From Egicoccus halophilus (GTDB lineage Bacteria > Actinomycetota > Nitriliruptoria > Nitriliruptorales > Nitriliruptoraceae): a DNA stretch of 64,000 bases. The stretch covers positions 1,488,001 through 1,552,000 of the forward strand of contig NZ_CP036250.1 of NCBI RefSeq assembly GCF_004300825.1. Direction: 5' to 3'. Made by a program: the position numbers and the translations under genes. The notes under the pieces were generated by a model. It saw nothing but the letters and a program-made list of their open reading frames with translations, was not told the DNA's origin and ran no database searches. This document shows positions 50,259-60,401 of the stretch, one piece after another. Positions within the stretch are counted from its first letter, which is position 1, and every line of letters starts with the position of its first letter.

Positions 50259-53200
50259 GTGCGACGTCTGTCGGCGGGCCTGCTGGCCTGCGCCCTGTTG
50301 CTCACCGCCCTACCGGCCGTCGCGGGGGCGCAACCCGTGTCGCCCGACTCGGCGGCGCGGCTCGATTCGCCCGGTGCGGGATCGGCCGAGGCCCAACCCG
50401 CCCCCGACTGGGCCCGAACGGCCTCGATCTACCAGGTGTTCGTCGACCGTTTCCGCGACGGCGACCCGGGCAACCCCGACGTCGACCCCTCGCTCGACTT
50501 CAGCGAGGCGCTCAAGGACTGGATGGGCGGTGACGTCGACGGGGTCCGCGCGGGCCTCGACCACATCGAGGAACTCGGGTTCGACACCATCTGGCTCGGG
50601 CCGATCTACGACAACAAGTACTTCCACGGCTACCACCCGACCGACTTCCTCGCGGTCGACCCGAACTTCGGCGACGTCGAGGCGGTCCGTGCCCTGGTCG
50701 ACGAGGTGCACGACCGCGGCCTGCGCATCGTCTACGACTTCGTGCCCAACCACACCAGCGACGAGCACCCGTTCTTCGTCGACGCACGCACGCGCTGCCA
50801 GGACAGCCCCTACGTCGACTGGTACCGGTTCAACGAGGACTGCTCCGACTACCAGAAGTTCTTCGGCATCGACGAGCTGCCCGAACTCGACCTGCTGACC
50901 CCCGACACGCCGGCCTCGCGCCACCTGCTCGACGAGGTGGTGCCGTTCTGGCTCGAGGACCTCGGCTTCGACGGGTTCCGCATCGACCACGCGAAGGGAC
51001 CCGGTTCGGTCGACTCCGAGGGCACCGACGACAACCAGCGCTTCCTCGCCGCGCTGCGCGACCGGGTCGCCGACATGGAGGGCGACAAGTACCTGTTCGG
51101 GGAGATCTGGTCGCCGCGCGACGCGATCGCGAGCTACCAGGACACCCTGCACGGTGCGGTGAACTTCCCACTGCACGACGCGTTCACGTCGACGTTGGCG
51201 GGCAACGCCTCGCTCGCCGGCCTCGACGGCGCCGTGCGCGCCGACCTGGCCGCCTACGACGACAGCTTCGTGACGCCGAGCTTCCTCGACAACCACGACG
51301 TCCAGCGGTTCGTGTTCCGCGCCGGCAACGACGCGGCGGCACGCGAGCGTCTGCAGCTCGCGATCACGACCCAGTTCACCCTGCCCGGCTCGGTGATCGT
51401 CTACCAGGGCACCGAGCTCGGCATGGGCCAGACCGCCAACACCGAGGCCGCCGAGGGCGGCTGGGTGGACCGCTGGTACCGCGAGCCGATGCCGTGGGAC
51501 GACGCGACCTGGCCCCATGCCGACAGCGACGGCTTCGTGCTGCAGCGCCCCGACGAGGACGTCGCGGCGCTGGTGCAGGATCTCAACGCCCTTCGCGACA
51601 CCGAGCCCGCGTTGGCCGACGGCGAGTACCGCACCGTCCACGCCGCCGGGGACCTCTACCTGTTCGAACGCGTCTCCGACGCCCAGCGCCTGCTGACCGT
51701 GATCAACCGCGGTGGCGCGCGCGCGGTCGACCTCGCCGAGCTGTACGGCGCCGAGGTGCCCGCCGGCGTGGCACTCGCCGGGCTGCTCGAGGGCGGCACG
51801 GCCACCAGCAGCGACGGCGGCCTCGAGCTCGCGCTCGACACGCGCGACGCCGAGGTGTTCGAGGTCACCGGTGCGCTGCCGCCGGCCCCCGGTCCCGACG
51901 ACACCCCGCCGGCCGACGTGCCGGACCTGGTCGTGCTGCCCGGCGAGTTCCAGTCCGAGCTCGGCTGTACCGGCGACTGGCAGCCCGACTGCGAGGCCAC
52001 GGCACTGACCTATGACACGACCGGCGACGTGTGGCGTGGCAGCTTCGACCTGCCGGCCGGCACCTGGCAGTACAAGGTCGCGCTCGACGGCTCGTGGGAG
52101 CGCAACCACGGCGCCGGCGGGGTGCTCGACGGCCCGAACCTGAGCCTGACGCTGGCCGAGCCGACCACGGTCACGTTCCGCTTCAGCCACCGCACCGGCT
52201 GGGTCGCGAACTCGGTCCAGCACGTGTTCGCGACCGTCCCGGGCGACGTCCAGAGCGAGGTCGGCTGCCCCGGTGACTGGCAGCCGGACTGCTTCCGCAC
52301 CTGGCTGCAGGACCTCGACGGCGACGGCACCTACACCTGGACCTCGACGGGGCTGCCGGCCGGCAGCTACGAGTTCAAGGTCGCCCTCGACGGCGGCTGG
52401 GACGTCAACTACGGCGAGGGCGGCATCCGCGGCGGCGACAACCTGCGGGCCGAGCTGACCGAGGGGCAGCGGCTGCGTGTGCACTTCACGCCGCCGACCG
52501 ACGGTGGGGACGCCGACCTGCGCTTCGAGGTGCTCGCCGGCGACGACCCGGTCGAGCCGCCGCCGGGCGTGGAGCGCGACCACGCGGTCGTGCACTACCA
52601 GCGCGCCGCAGGTGACGAGGACCAGTGGGGCGTGCACCCCTGGGGTGACCTCGACCCGTCCGAGCAGCGCGAGTGGCCCGACCACAAGCCCTTCACGGGT
52701 GAGACCGAGTACGGCCGCTTCACCTGGCTCGAGCTCGCGCCGGGTGCCGAGGAGGTCGGTCTGGTCGTCGGACGCATCGGCACCGACACCAAGGACCCGG
52801 ACGCCGACCTCGTCTTCGACCCGCGCCGCACCCCCGAGGTGTGGGTGAAGCAGGGCGATCCGACGCTGTACACCTCCCAGGCGGCGGCGCAGGGCCACGT
52901 CACCATCCGCTACGAACTCGCCGACGGGGACGCGGGCAGCGGTCTCGGGCTGCACCTGTGGGGCGACGCGCTCGCCGACGGTGCGGGCACCGACTGGGAC
53001 GCGCCACGCCCACCCGACGGACGCGACGGCTACGGCGTCTGGTGGGAGGTCCCCGTCGACGACGTCGACGCCCAACTGGGCTTCATCCTCCGTCGCGGCG
53101 CCGACAAGGAGCTCGAGCCCGACCTGTTCCTGACGCCGGCGGACACGCCGAGCGCCTGGCTGCGTGCCGGCGACCCGACCGTGCACGCGTCACGCGCCGC

Positions 53201-56200
53201 GGCGCTGAACCTCGCCGTGCTGCACTACCACCGGCCCGACGGGGACTACGGCGACGCGACCAGCGACGACTACACCGACTTCTGGGGCCTGCACACCTGG
53301 AACGGTGCGCCCGACCCCGGGTGGACCACGCCACGTCGTCCGGCCGGCGCGGACGGCTTCGGCCCGGTGTTCGAGGTGCCGCTCGACGCCGGCGCCGAAT
53401 CGCTCAACTACCTCCTGCACCGGGGCGACACCAAGGACCTTCCGCAGGACCAGACCCTGGACCTGCAACGCTACGGCCACGAGGTGTGGATCCTGTCGGG
53501 TGTCGAGGAGTACCTGTTGCCCGTGGTGAGGAACGGACCGGCCGGCGGCAGCACCGACCTGCGGCAGGCCCGGGCCTCCTTCGTCACGAGTGGCCTGATC
53601 GCCTGGCCCTTCGACACCCCGGCCGGGGCGACCTACCGGCTGCACCACGCGGCCGAGGGCGGCCTGGCCGTCGTCGACGGCGGGGTGAGCGGCGGCGACG
53701 CGGTGGAGCTCGAGGTCCTCGACGGTGGGCTGCCGGACGCGGTCACACAGCGCGACGGGTTCCGCCACCTCGCCGGACGCGCCGCGCTGTCGGTCCCCGA
53801 GGAGGTCGACCTCGACGCGTGGCTCACCGGGCAGCTCGCCGTGTCGGCGACCACCGCGGACGGCACGCTGTTCGCGGCCACCTCGCTGCAGCTGCCGGGG
53901 GTGCTCGACGAGCGCTACGCCACCGACGCCGACCTCGGGCTGACCTGGCAGGACCGGCGGCCGAGCCTCCACCTGTGGGCACCGACCGCCAAGCGCGTCG
54001 CCGTGCACGTGTTCGACACCTCGACCGCGACCGAGCCGCGACAGGTCGTCGAGGCGACCCGCGACGGCGGCGTGTGGTCGGTGGCCGGCTCGCCGACCTG
54101 GAACCGCAGGTACTACCTCTACGAGGTCGAGGTCTACGTGCCCGAGACCGGCCGGGTCGAGACCAACCTCGTCACCGACCCGTACTCGGTGTCGCTGGCG
54201 ATGGACTCGACGCGCTCACAGTTCGTCCGGCTCTCGGACGCCGACCTCCGACCGCGCGGCTGGGACGCGCTGACCAAGCCCGCGTTCGCCGGTCAGCACG
54301 AGCTGAGCGTCTACGAACTGCACGTCCGTGACTTCTCGATCTCCGACCGCACCGTCCCGGCACCGCACCGGGGCACCTACCGGGCCTTCACCTCCCCCGA
54401 CACCGACGGGATGCGCCACCTCGCCGCCCTGGCCGGGGCCGGGCTGTCCCACCTGCACCTGCTGCCGACCTTCGACCTCGCCACCATCCCCGAGGACCCG
54501 GCCGACCGCGTCGAGCCGGACATCGCCTTCGACGGCGACCCGGCCTCGGAGGGACCGCAGGCCGCGGTCGCCGCGGTGCGGGACCGGGACGGGTTCAACT
54601 GGGGTTACGACCCGTTCCACTACACCACGCCCGAGGGGAGCTACAGCACCGACCCCGACGGTCCCCGGCGGATCCGCGAGTACCGCGAGATGGTCGCGGC
54701 GATCAACCGCACCGGGCTGCGCGTCGTCAACGACGTGGTCTACAACCACACGCACGCGGCGGGGCAGGACTCCCGCGGCGTCCTCGACAAGATCGTGCCC
54801 GGCTACTACCACCGCCTGTCCGACACCGGCGTCATCGAGACCTCCACGTGCTGCCCCAACACGGCGACCGAGCACGCCATGATGGAGAAGCTGATGATCG
54901 ACTCGGTGCTCACCTGGGCCACCGAGTATCAGGTCGACGGGTTCCGCTTCGATCTGATGGGTCACCACCCGAAGGCGCAGATGCTGCGTCTGCGGGAGGC
55001 GCTGGACGGGCTGACGATCGCCGAGCACGGCGTCGACGGGGCGAAGATCGTGCTCTACGGCGAGGGTTGGAACTTCGGCGAGGTCGAGAACGACGCCCGC
55101 TTCGTACAGGCCACGCAGCACAACCTCGCCGGGACCGGCATCGGCACCTTCAACGACCGGTTGCGTGACGGGGCCCGGGGCGGCAGCCCGTTCGGCGGGC
55201 TGCGCGAACAGGGGTTCGTCACCGGCCTGGCCGTCGACCCCAACGCGACCGACCAGGGCACGGCCGCCCAGCAGGCGACCCGGGCCCGGCAGCTCGCCGA
55301 CCTGGTGCGCATCGGGCTGGCCGGCAACCTGGCCGACTACCGGTTCGAGGCGGCCGACGGCACGGTGAAGGCCGGGCGGGAGCTCGACTACGGCGGCTCG
55401 CCCGCCGGCTACGCCGAGGTGCCGACCGACAACGTCGTCTACGTCTCCAAGCACGACAACGAGACGCTGTTCGACGCCATCCAGTACAAGCTGCCGACCG
55501 ACGCGCCGATGGCGGAGCGGGTGCGGGCGCAGAACCTCGGCCTGTCGGTCGTGGCGCTCGCCCAGGGCACGCCGTTCTTCCACGCCGGCAGCGACCTGCT
55601 GCGCAGCAAGTCGCTGGACCGCGACAGCTACGACTCCGGGGACTGGTTCAACCGGCTCGACTTCAGCCGGCAGACCAACAACTGGGGGGTCGGGCTGCCG
55701 CCCGCCGAGAAGAACCGCGACAACTGGGACGTGATGCGGCCGCTGCTGCGTGGGCTGCCGGCACCGGCGCCCGCCGACATCGACCGCAACGCCGAGCACT
55801 TCCGGGAGCTGCTCGCGATACGGGACTCCTCGGCGCTGTTCCGCCTGCGCACCGCCGAGCAGGTGCAGGAACAGTTGCGCTTCCACGACACCGGTGACGA
55901 CGCCACCCTCGGCGTCATCGCGATGTCGCTGACGGGCGGCGAGGACGCCTACGCCGACCTGGTCGTGGTCTTCAACGCCTCGGCCGACCCGTACGTGCTC
56001 GACGACGCCGAGGTGGCGGACGGCGACTGGCGCCTGCACCCGGTGCAGGCGGCGTCGACCGATCCGGTCGTGCGCTCGTCCGCCTACGACGCGGCCACGC
56101 GCACCTTCTCGGTGCCGGCGCGGACCACGGCGGTGTTCGTCGTCGGTGACCAGGACCCGGGGACCGACCCCGAGCCGTGTCCGGACCGTCCGGGCAACGG

Positions 56201-56309
56201 CCAGGGCAAGGGCTGCCCGCCGCCGCACGCCGGCCAGCCGGGCCGCCCGCCCCACGCGGGGCAGCCCGGGCCACCACCGCACGCCGGTGGCCCGAAGAAG
56301 GGGCGCTGA
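50259..56309 (+). CDS. Secreted amylopullulanase (two GH13 catalytic domains)
   Basis: 2016 residues from GTG 50259, with a signal peptide. Order: an alpha-amylase GH13 domain (about 45-545; 'DGFRIDHAK' Asp near 243, 'LFGEIW' Glu near 282, 'FLDNHD' Asp near 347), two similar X25-type starch modules near 557-650 and 657-750 ('GTWQYKVALDGSWERN', 'GSYEFKVALDGGWDVN'), three CBM41/PUD starch-binding modules near 770-1088, then a pullulanase (GH13_13-like) with its N-domains near 1095-1330 and catalytic 'DGFRFDLMGHHPK' (near 1564), 'YGEGWNFGEV' (near 1601), 'SKHDNETLFD' (near 1733). The tail is a Gly/Pro/His repeat ('PPHAGQPG'). It cleaves alpha-1,4 and alpha-1,6 bonds of starch outside the cell. 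The family is well known; this size and double design are uncommon. Confidence 0.92.
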   Translation: MRRLSAGLLACALLLTALPAVAGAQPVSPDSAARLDSPGAGSAEAQPAPDWARTASIYQVFVDRFRDGDPGNPDVDPSLDFSEALKDWMGGDVDGVRAGLDHIEELGFDTIWLGPIYDNKYFHGYHPTDFLAVDPNFGDVEAVRALVDEVHDRGLRIVYDFVPNHTSDEHPFFVDARTRCQDSPYVDWYRFNEDCSDYQKFFGIDELPELDLLTPDTPASRHLLDEVVPFWLEDLGFDGFRIDHAKGPGSVDSEGTDDNQRFLAALRDRVADMEGDKYLFGEIWSPRDAIASYQDTLHGAVNFPLHDAFTSTLAGNASLAGLDGAVRADLAAYDDSFVTPSFLDNHDVQRFVFRAGNDAAARERLQLAITTQFTLPGSVIVYQGTELGMGQTANTEAAEGGWVDRWYREPMPWDDATWPHADSDGFVLQRPDEDVAALVQDLNALRDTEPALADGEYRTVHAAGDLYLFERVSDAQRLLTVINRGGARAVDLAELYGAEVPAGVALAGLLEGGTATSSDGGLELALDTRDAEVFEVTGALPPAPGPDDTPPADVPDLVVLPGEFQSELGCTGDWQPDCEATALTYDTTGDVWRGSFDLPAGTWQYKVALDGSWERNHGAGGVLDGPNLSLTLAEPTTVTFRFSHRTGWVANSVQHVFATVPGDVQSEVGCPGDWQPDCFRTWLQDLDGDGTYTWTSTGLPAGSYEFKVALDGGWDVNYGEGGIRGGDNLRAELTEGQRLRVHFTPPTDGGDADLRFEVLAGDDPVEPPPGVERDHAVVHYQRAAGDEDQWGVHPWGDLDPSEQREWPDHKPFTGETEYGRFTWLELAPGAEEVGLVVGRIGTDTKDPDADLVFDPRRTPEVWVKQGDPTLYTSQAAAQGHVTIRYELADGDAGSGLGLHLWGDALADGAGTDWDAPRPPDGRDGYGVWWEVPVDDVDAQLGFILRRGADKELEPDLFLTPADTPSAWLRAGDPTVHASRAAALNLAVLHYHRPDGDYGDATSDDYTDFWGLHTWNGAPDPGWTTPRRPAGADGFGPVFEVPLDAGAESLNYLLHRGDTKDLPQDQTLDLQRYGHEVWILSGVEEYLLPVVRNGPAGGSTDLRQARASFVTSGLIAWPFDTPAGATYRLHHAAEGGLAVVDGGVSGGDAVELEVLDGGLPDAVTQRDGFRHLAGRAALSVPEEVDLDAWLTGQLAVSATTADGTLFAATSLQLPGVLDERYATDADLGLTWQDRRPSLHLWAPTAKRVAVHVFDTSTATEPRQVVEATRDGGVWSVAGSPTWNRRYYLYEVEVYVPETGRVETNLVTDPYSVSLAMDSTRSQFVRLSDADLRPRGWDALTKPAFAGQHELSVYELHVRDFSISDRTVPAPHRGTYRAFTSPDTDGMRHLAALAGAGLSHLHLLPTFDLATIPEDPADRVEPDIAFDGDPASEGPQAAVAAVRDRDGFNWGYDPFHYTTPEGSYSTDPDGPRRIREYREMVAAINRTGLRVVNDVVYNHTHAAGQDSRGVLDKIVPGYYHRLSDTGVIETSTCCPNTATEHAMMEKLMIDSVLTWATEYQVDGFRFDLMGHHPKAQMLRLREALDGLTIAEHGVDGAKIVLYGEGWNFGEVENDARFVQATQHNLAGTGIGTFNDRLRDGARGGSPFGGLREQGFVTGLAVDPNATDQGTAAQQATRARQLADLVRIGLAGNLADYRFEAADGTVKAGRELDYGGSPAGYAEVPTDNVVYVSKHDNETLFDAIQYKLPTDAPMAERVRAQNLGLSVVALAQGTPFFHAGSDLLRSKSLDRDSYDSGDWFNRLDFSRQTNNWGVGLPPAEKNRDNWDVMRPLLRGLPAPAPADIDRNAEHFRELLAIRDSSALFRLRTAEQVQEQLRFHDTGDDATLGVIAMSLTGGEDAYADLVVVFNASADPYVLDDAEVADGDWRLHPVQAASTDPVVRSSAYDAATRTFSVPARTTAVFVVGDQDPGTDPEPCPDRPGNGQGKGCPPPHAGQPGRPPHAGQPGPPPHAGGPKKGR

Positions 56310-56457
56310 CGCCGGCGCGGGCGCGAGCTCCACGCAGGCTCCGGGGCGAGGTGGCCAGGACGGCCACCTTGCCCCGCTCGCGTGTGGCGGCTAATCAGCA
56401 CGCCAGACCGACGGAGACCACGTGGACGTTCCCCCTGCGCCCGGAGCACGACGCGAC

Positions 56458-58689
56458 ATGAACCGACCCGACAGCATCGGCGTCCTCACCAGCGGAGGCG
56501 ACGCGCCCGGCATGAACGCCGCCGTGCGCGCCGTGGTGCGCACCGCGCTGGCCGAAGGCGTGGACGTCTACGCGATCTACGAGGGCTTCCGCGGGATGGT
56601 CGAGGGCGGGGACGCCATCCGGCCGATGGGATCGCACGACGTCGGCGGGATCCTGCACCGCGGCGGCACCGTGATCGGCACCGCGCGCTCGGACCGCTTC
56701 CGCACCCGCGACGGCCGGCGGCAGGCCGCCGCCAACCTGCTGGCGCACGGGATCGACGCGCTGGTGGTCATCGGCGGCGACGGCAGCCTCACCGGCGCCA
56801 ACCTGTTCCGTTCCGAGTGGCCCGAGCTGCTCGAGGAGCTCGTGGAAGCTGGTGAGCTCGACGCGGACGTCGCCGCCGCGCACCCGCACCTGCGGCTGAC
56901 CGGCATGGTCGGCTCGATCGACAACGACATGTTCGGCACCGACATGACCATCGGTGCCGACACGGCCCTGCACCGCATCACCGAGGCGATCGACGCGATC
57001 CACGCGACCGCGGCGAGCCACCAGCGCTCGTTCGTCGTCGAGGTGATGGGGCGCAACTGTGGCTACCTCGCCCTGATGTCGGCGCTCGCGACCGGCGCGA
57101 ACTGGGCGTTCATCCCGGAGAACCCGCCGCAGATCGACGACTGGGAGGCCTCGCTGCAGTCGATGGTGCGCGCCGGCCGCCGCATCGGCCGCCGGTCCAA
57201 CCTCGTGGTCGTCGCCGAGGGCGCCCGCGACCTCCACGGTGAGCCGATCACCGCCGACCGGGTGCAGAAGATCCTCGAGGAAGGCCTGGGGGAGGACACC
57301 CGGGTCACGATCCTCGGGCACGTCCAGCGCGGCGGGGCGACCTCCGCGTTCGACCGCAACCTGTCGACGCAGTGCGGCTACCACGCGGTGCAGGAGCTGC
57401 TGCGGCTCGGGCCGGACGAGGAACCGAAGCTCATCGGCATCCGGCGCAACCGGATCACCTCGTCGCCGCTGATGGAGGCGGTGGAGCGCACGCACGCGGT
57501 CGCCGACCACCTCCAGCGGCAGGAGTACGACGAGGCCATGCTGCTGCGCGGCGGCAGCTTCGCCGAGTCGTTCGAGACCCTGCGGACCCTCGTGCGTGCG
57601 CAACCGAGCCCGCCCATCGACAGCGAGCCCTCGTTGCGACTCGCGGTGCTGCATGCCGGCGGCCCGGCGCCGGGGATGAACACCGCTGCCCGTGCCGCCG
57701 TGCGGGTGGGGCTCGACCGCGGGCACACCATGCTGGGCGTGCAGCGGGGCTTCAAGGGGCTGCGCGACGGGGACGTGGCGCAACTCGACTGGATGAGCGT
57801 CAGTGGCTGGGTCTCGCGGGGAGGAGCGGAGCTCGGGACCAGCCGCCTGGTGCTCGGGGCCGACGAACTGGCGGCGATCGCCCGCACGGTCGAGGAGCAG
57901 CGCATCGACGGGCTGCTGATGATCGGGGGCCTGTCCGGCTACGAGGCGGCGCACGCGCTGCTCACCGCCCGCGACGAGCACCCGGCCCTCGACCTGCCGA
58001 TCGTGTGCCTGCCGGCGACCATCAACAACGACGTCCCGGGCACCGAGTTGTCCATCGGCGTCGACACGGCGCTCAACTCGATCGTCAGTGACGTCGACAA
58101 GATCAAGCAGTCGGCCGTCGCCTCCCGGCGCTGCTTCGTGGTGGAGGTGATGGGCAAGTCGTCGGGCTATCTGGCGCTGACCAGCGGCATGGCCACCGGT
58201 GCCGAGCGCATCTACACCCCCGAGGAGGGCATCACCCTCGACGCGCTGCAGGACCACGTTCGCGGGCTGACCGAGAGCTTCCGCAACGGGCAGAGCCTGG
58301 GGCTGGTGATCCGGGCCGAGGAAGCGGACGAGGTCTACACCACGCCGTTTTTGTGGGCACTGTTCGAGAAGGAGGGCGGCAACCTCTTCGACGTCCGTCA
58401 GGCGATCCTCGGCCACGTCCAGACCGGTGGCAACCCGTCGCCCTTCGATCGCATCCAGGCCACGCGGCTGGCGGTCCGTGGCGTCGACTACCTCGTCGAG
58501 GCCGCGGTCGACCGTGGCCTGGCGAGCGCCGTCGGCGGGCTCGTGGCCGGGAAGGTGGCGTTCACCCCGCTCCAGGAGGTGCCGGCGCTGCTGCGCGAAC
58601 GCGAGGAGCGGCCGACGGACGTGCCGTGGTTCTCGCTGCGGCCGATCGCGGACGTGATGGCACGGCCGGCACCACCGCCGACGGCATGA
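56458..58689 (+). CDS. Tandem-domain 6-phosphofructokinase (eukaryote-like)
   Basis: 743 residues from ATG 56458 (GTG 56422 would add 12). Two PFK domains are joined. The N-half is catalytic: 'GVLTSGGDAPGMNAAVRAV', 'VIGGDGSLTGANLF' (ATP-type GGDGS), 'GSIDNDMFGTDMTIGADTAL' with the catalytic Asp, and 'LGHVQRGGATSAFDR'. The C-half has lost key residues: 'LMIGGLSGYEAAHALL' instead of GGDGS, 'ATINNDVPGTELSIGVDTAL' with Asn for the catalytic Asp, and 'HVQTGG' for 'HVQRGG'. This matches animal and fungal PFK, in which the second half became allosteric. It phosphorylates fructose 6-phosphate in glycolysis. It directly follows the amylopullulanase by 148 bp, which suits starch use. Confidence 0.88.
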   Translation: MNRPDSIGVLTSGGDAPGMNAAVRAVVRTALAEGVDVYAIYEGFRGMVEGGDAIRPMGSHDVGGILHRGGTVIGTARSDRFRTRDGRRQAAANLLAHGIDALVVIGGDGSLTGANLFRSEWPELLEELVEAGELDADVAAAHPHLRLTGMVGSIDNDMFGTDMTIGADTALHRITEAIDAIHATAASHQRSFVVEVMGRNCGYLALMSALATGANWAFIPENPPQIDDWEASLQSMVRAGRRIGRRSNLVVVAEGARDLHGEPITADRVQKILEEGLGEDTRVTILGHVQRGGATSAFDRNLSTQCGYHAVQELLRLGPDEEPKLIGIRRNRITSSPLMEAVERTHAVADHLQRQEYDEAMLLRGGSFAESFETLRTLVRAQPSPPIDSEPSLRLAVLHAGGPAPGMNTAARAAVRVGLDRGHTMLGVQRGFKGLRDGDVAQLDWMSVSGWVSRGGAELGTSRLVLGADELAAIARTVEEQRIDGLLMIGGLSGYEAAHALLTARDEHPALDLPIVCLPATINNDVPGTELSIGVDTALNSIVSDVDKIKQSAVASRRCFVVEVMGKSSGYLALTSGMATGAERIYTPEEGITLDALQDHVRGLTESFRNGQSLGLVIRAEEADEVYTTPFLWALFEKEGGNLFDVRQAILGHVQTGGNPSPFDRIQATRLAVRGVDYLVEAAVDRGLASAVGGLVAGKVAFTPLQEVPALLREREERPTDVPWFSLRPIADVMARPAPPPTA

Positions 58690-58702
58690 GTCGCCCGGCC
58701 GG

Positions 58703-59170
58703 TCATTCCTCGGCCTCCACGGTGGTGACGGGGACGTCGACGACACGGGCGATGCGACTGGGCAGGTCCAGGCGCAGCCAGCGCGACAGGCCGGGCGGCA
58801 GGGTCGAGACCAGGACCTCGTCGACCCGCACGTGTTGCAGGGCCTGACGGACCGCTTCGGCGCCGTCGGGATCGCCGAGTTCGCCCTCGGCGCGGCCACC
58901 GGCGTCCCGCAACCGCTCGAGCATGCGCTGCAAGCGCAGTTCGCACCGACGTCGCGCCTCGGCACGGGCGTCGTTGACGTCCTCCATCGGCACCGCCGGC
59001 AACGCGAAGAACGGGTCCGGCGGGGACCACACCGCCACCTCGTAGCCGAGTTCGGTCAACGGGACGACGACGTGGAAGTCCCGGACCCCGGCGTCGATCC
59101 GTTCCCGCACGGCCGCGTCGAGCTTCGCCCCGCCCAGGGTCTGGTTGGCCACGATCAGGCAGCGTCCCAC
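58703..59170 (-). CDS. Universal-stress-like small protein
   Basis: 155 residues from GTG 59170, with an excellent AGGAGG box seven bases upstream; longer frames over the superoxide dismutase gene are antisense. The sequence 'RCLIVANQTLGGAKLDAAVR' begins a Rossmann-like Usp fold, 'DFHVVVPLTE' is the second strand, and 'VLVSTLPPGLSRWLRLDLPS' followed by 'VDVPVTTVEAE' is the conserved end seen in many actinobacterial proteins of this type. A nucleotide-binding Usp glycine pattern is not clear. Function unknown, cytosolic, perhaps stress-related. It ends 13 bp from the convergent phosphofructokinase stop. Confidence 0.75.
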   Translation of the reverse strand: MGRCLIVANQTLGGAKLDAAVRERIDAGVRDFHVVVPLTELGYEVAVWSPPDPFFALPAVPMEDVNDARAEARRRCELRLQRMLERLRDAGGRAEGELGDPDGAEAVRQALQHVRVDEVLVSTLPPGLSRWLRLDLPSRIARVVDVPVTTVEAEE

Positions 59171-59341
59171 GGTGGTTCCTCCTCGTCCCGGACCACAGCC
59201 TGCCCGGTCGGCGCCCGGCGGCCAAGCTCCACCGACCGCAGGACCTTGGCCCGACGGCCGGGTCGGCCGGCGCACGGGCGACGCCGGCCTGCCAGGGTGC
59301 CCCACGGCGCCCGCGTGGGGTGCCCGACGACGGGGGTAGTC

Positions 59342-60190
59342 ATGCGCTCCACACGACGTACGGTCGCCGGACTGCTGCTGGCACCGGCGCTGGTCCTGGC
59401 GGCGTGCGAGGACGGTGAGTCCCCGACGGCGGACCAGACCGACGGGGTCGAGGGCACCGCGGACGTCGGCGACGTCGAGGGCGAGGAACTCTCGCCCGGT
59501 GAGGACACGGGCCCGGCGACCACGACCGACGACCAGCGGGTCAGCGGTGAGTTCGTCGACGTGGACGGTCAGACCGTCGGCACGGTGTCGATGTCCGAGA
59601 CCAGCGACGGCGTGCTCGTCGAGGCACAGGTCGACGGGCTCGACGAGTCCGGTTGGCGCGGTTTCCACCTGCACGAGAACCCGACCTGCGATCCGGACGA
59701 CCCCGAGGGGCCCTTCCAGGGTGCCGGCGGGCACTGGGCCCCTGCGGACACCGACCACGGTGAGCACCCGGGCGACTTCCCGCCACTGCTCGTCAACGAC
59801 ACCGGTGCCTACGTCACCTTCCTCACGACCGCGTTCCGGTTCGCCGACCTGCCGCCGGACGGGCTGGCGGTGATGATCCACGCCGACCCCGACAACCTGG
59901 GTCACATCCCGGACCGTTACCAGTCCGACGACGCGGACGAACCGGGTCCCGACCAGGCCACCCGCGACACCGGCGACGGGGGCGACCGTGCGGCCTGTGC
60001 CGTCGTCGCACCCGACGGCGACATGGACCAGGACGCCCAGGCGGACGCGGACGGGCTCGACGAGGACGAGGCGGCGGACGACGGGGCCGCGGACGACGAG
60101 GACGCCGACGACGTGGGCGCCGACGCGGACGACGAGGGCGGCGGCGAGGTCGACGACAGCCTCGGCAACGGGGAGGAGGCCGAGGACTGA
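59342..60190 (+). CDS. sodC: Cu/Zn superoxide dismutase, lipoprotein with acidic tail
   Basis: 282 residues from ATG 59342. A lipobox 'LVLAAC' (Cys22) anchors it outside the membrane. Residues from about 60-220 are the SodC fold: 'GFHLHENPTCDP' with copper His and the disulfide Cys, 'GAGGHWAPADTDHGEHPGDF' with bridging and zinc His, 'VMIHADPDNLGHIPDRY' with the last His, and a C-terminal Cys in 'RAACAVV'. It converts superoxide to peroxide and O2 in the wall space. The last ~60 residues are an Asp/Glu-rich tail ('DEDEAADDGAADDEDADD'), not usual for SodC. Monocistronic, divergent from the Usp-like gene. Confidence 0.88.
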   Translation: MRSTRRTVAGLLLAPALVLAACEDGESPTADQTDGVEGTADVGDVEGEELSPGEDTGPATTTDDQRVSGEFVDVDGQTVGTVSMSETSDGVLVEAQVDGLDESGWRGFHLHENPTCDPDDPEGPFQGAGGHWAPADTDHGEHPGDFPPLLVNDTGAYVTFLTTAFRFADLPPDGLAVMIHADPDNLGHIPDRYQSDDADEPGPDQATRDTGDGGDRAACAVVAPDGDMDQDAQADADGLDEDEAADDGAADDEDADDVGADADDEGGGEVDDSLGNGEEAED

Positions 60191-60401
60191 TCCTGCCGCC
60201 GGCGACGTCGGCGCAGCGACGCTCGGCGCCGGACTGGTCGGACGGCCACCGGCGAAAGATGGCGTCGACTGGCCAGGCGGTCGCTGCCATTCGTCCGGGC
60301 CGGTAGGTCAGACTCGGCGCACACCGCGAAGTGTGGAGTTTCGCGGTTCCCAGTTCGACGGAACGAAGCCGGTCGAACGTGACACGACGCGAGGAGTCGC
60401 C

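Noticed and set aside
58832-59341. Upstream extension of the superoxide dismutase frame
   Set aside because: Antisense to the Usp-like gene; the lipoprotein signal begins at ATG 59,342.
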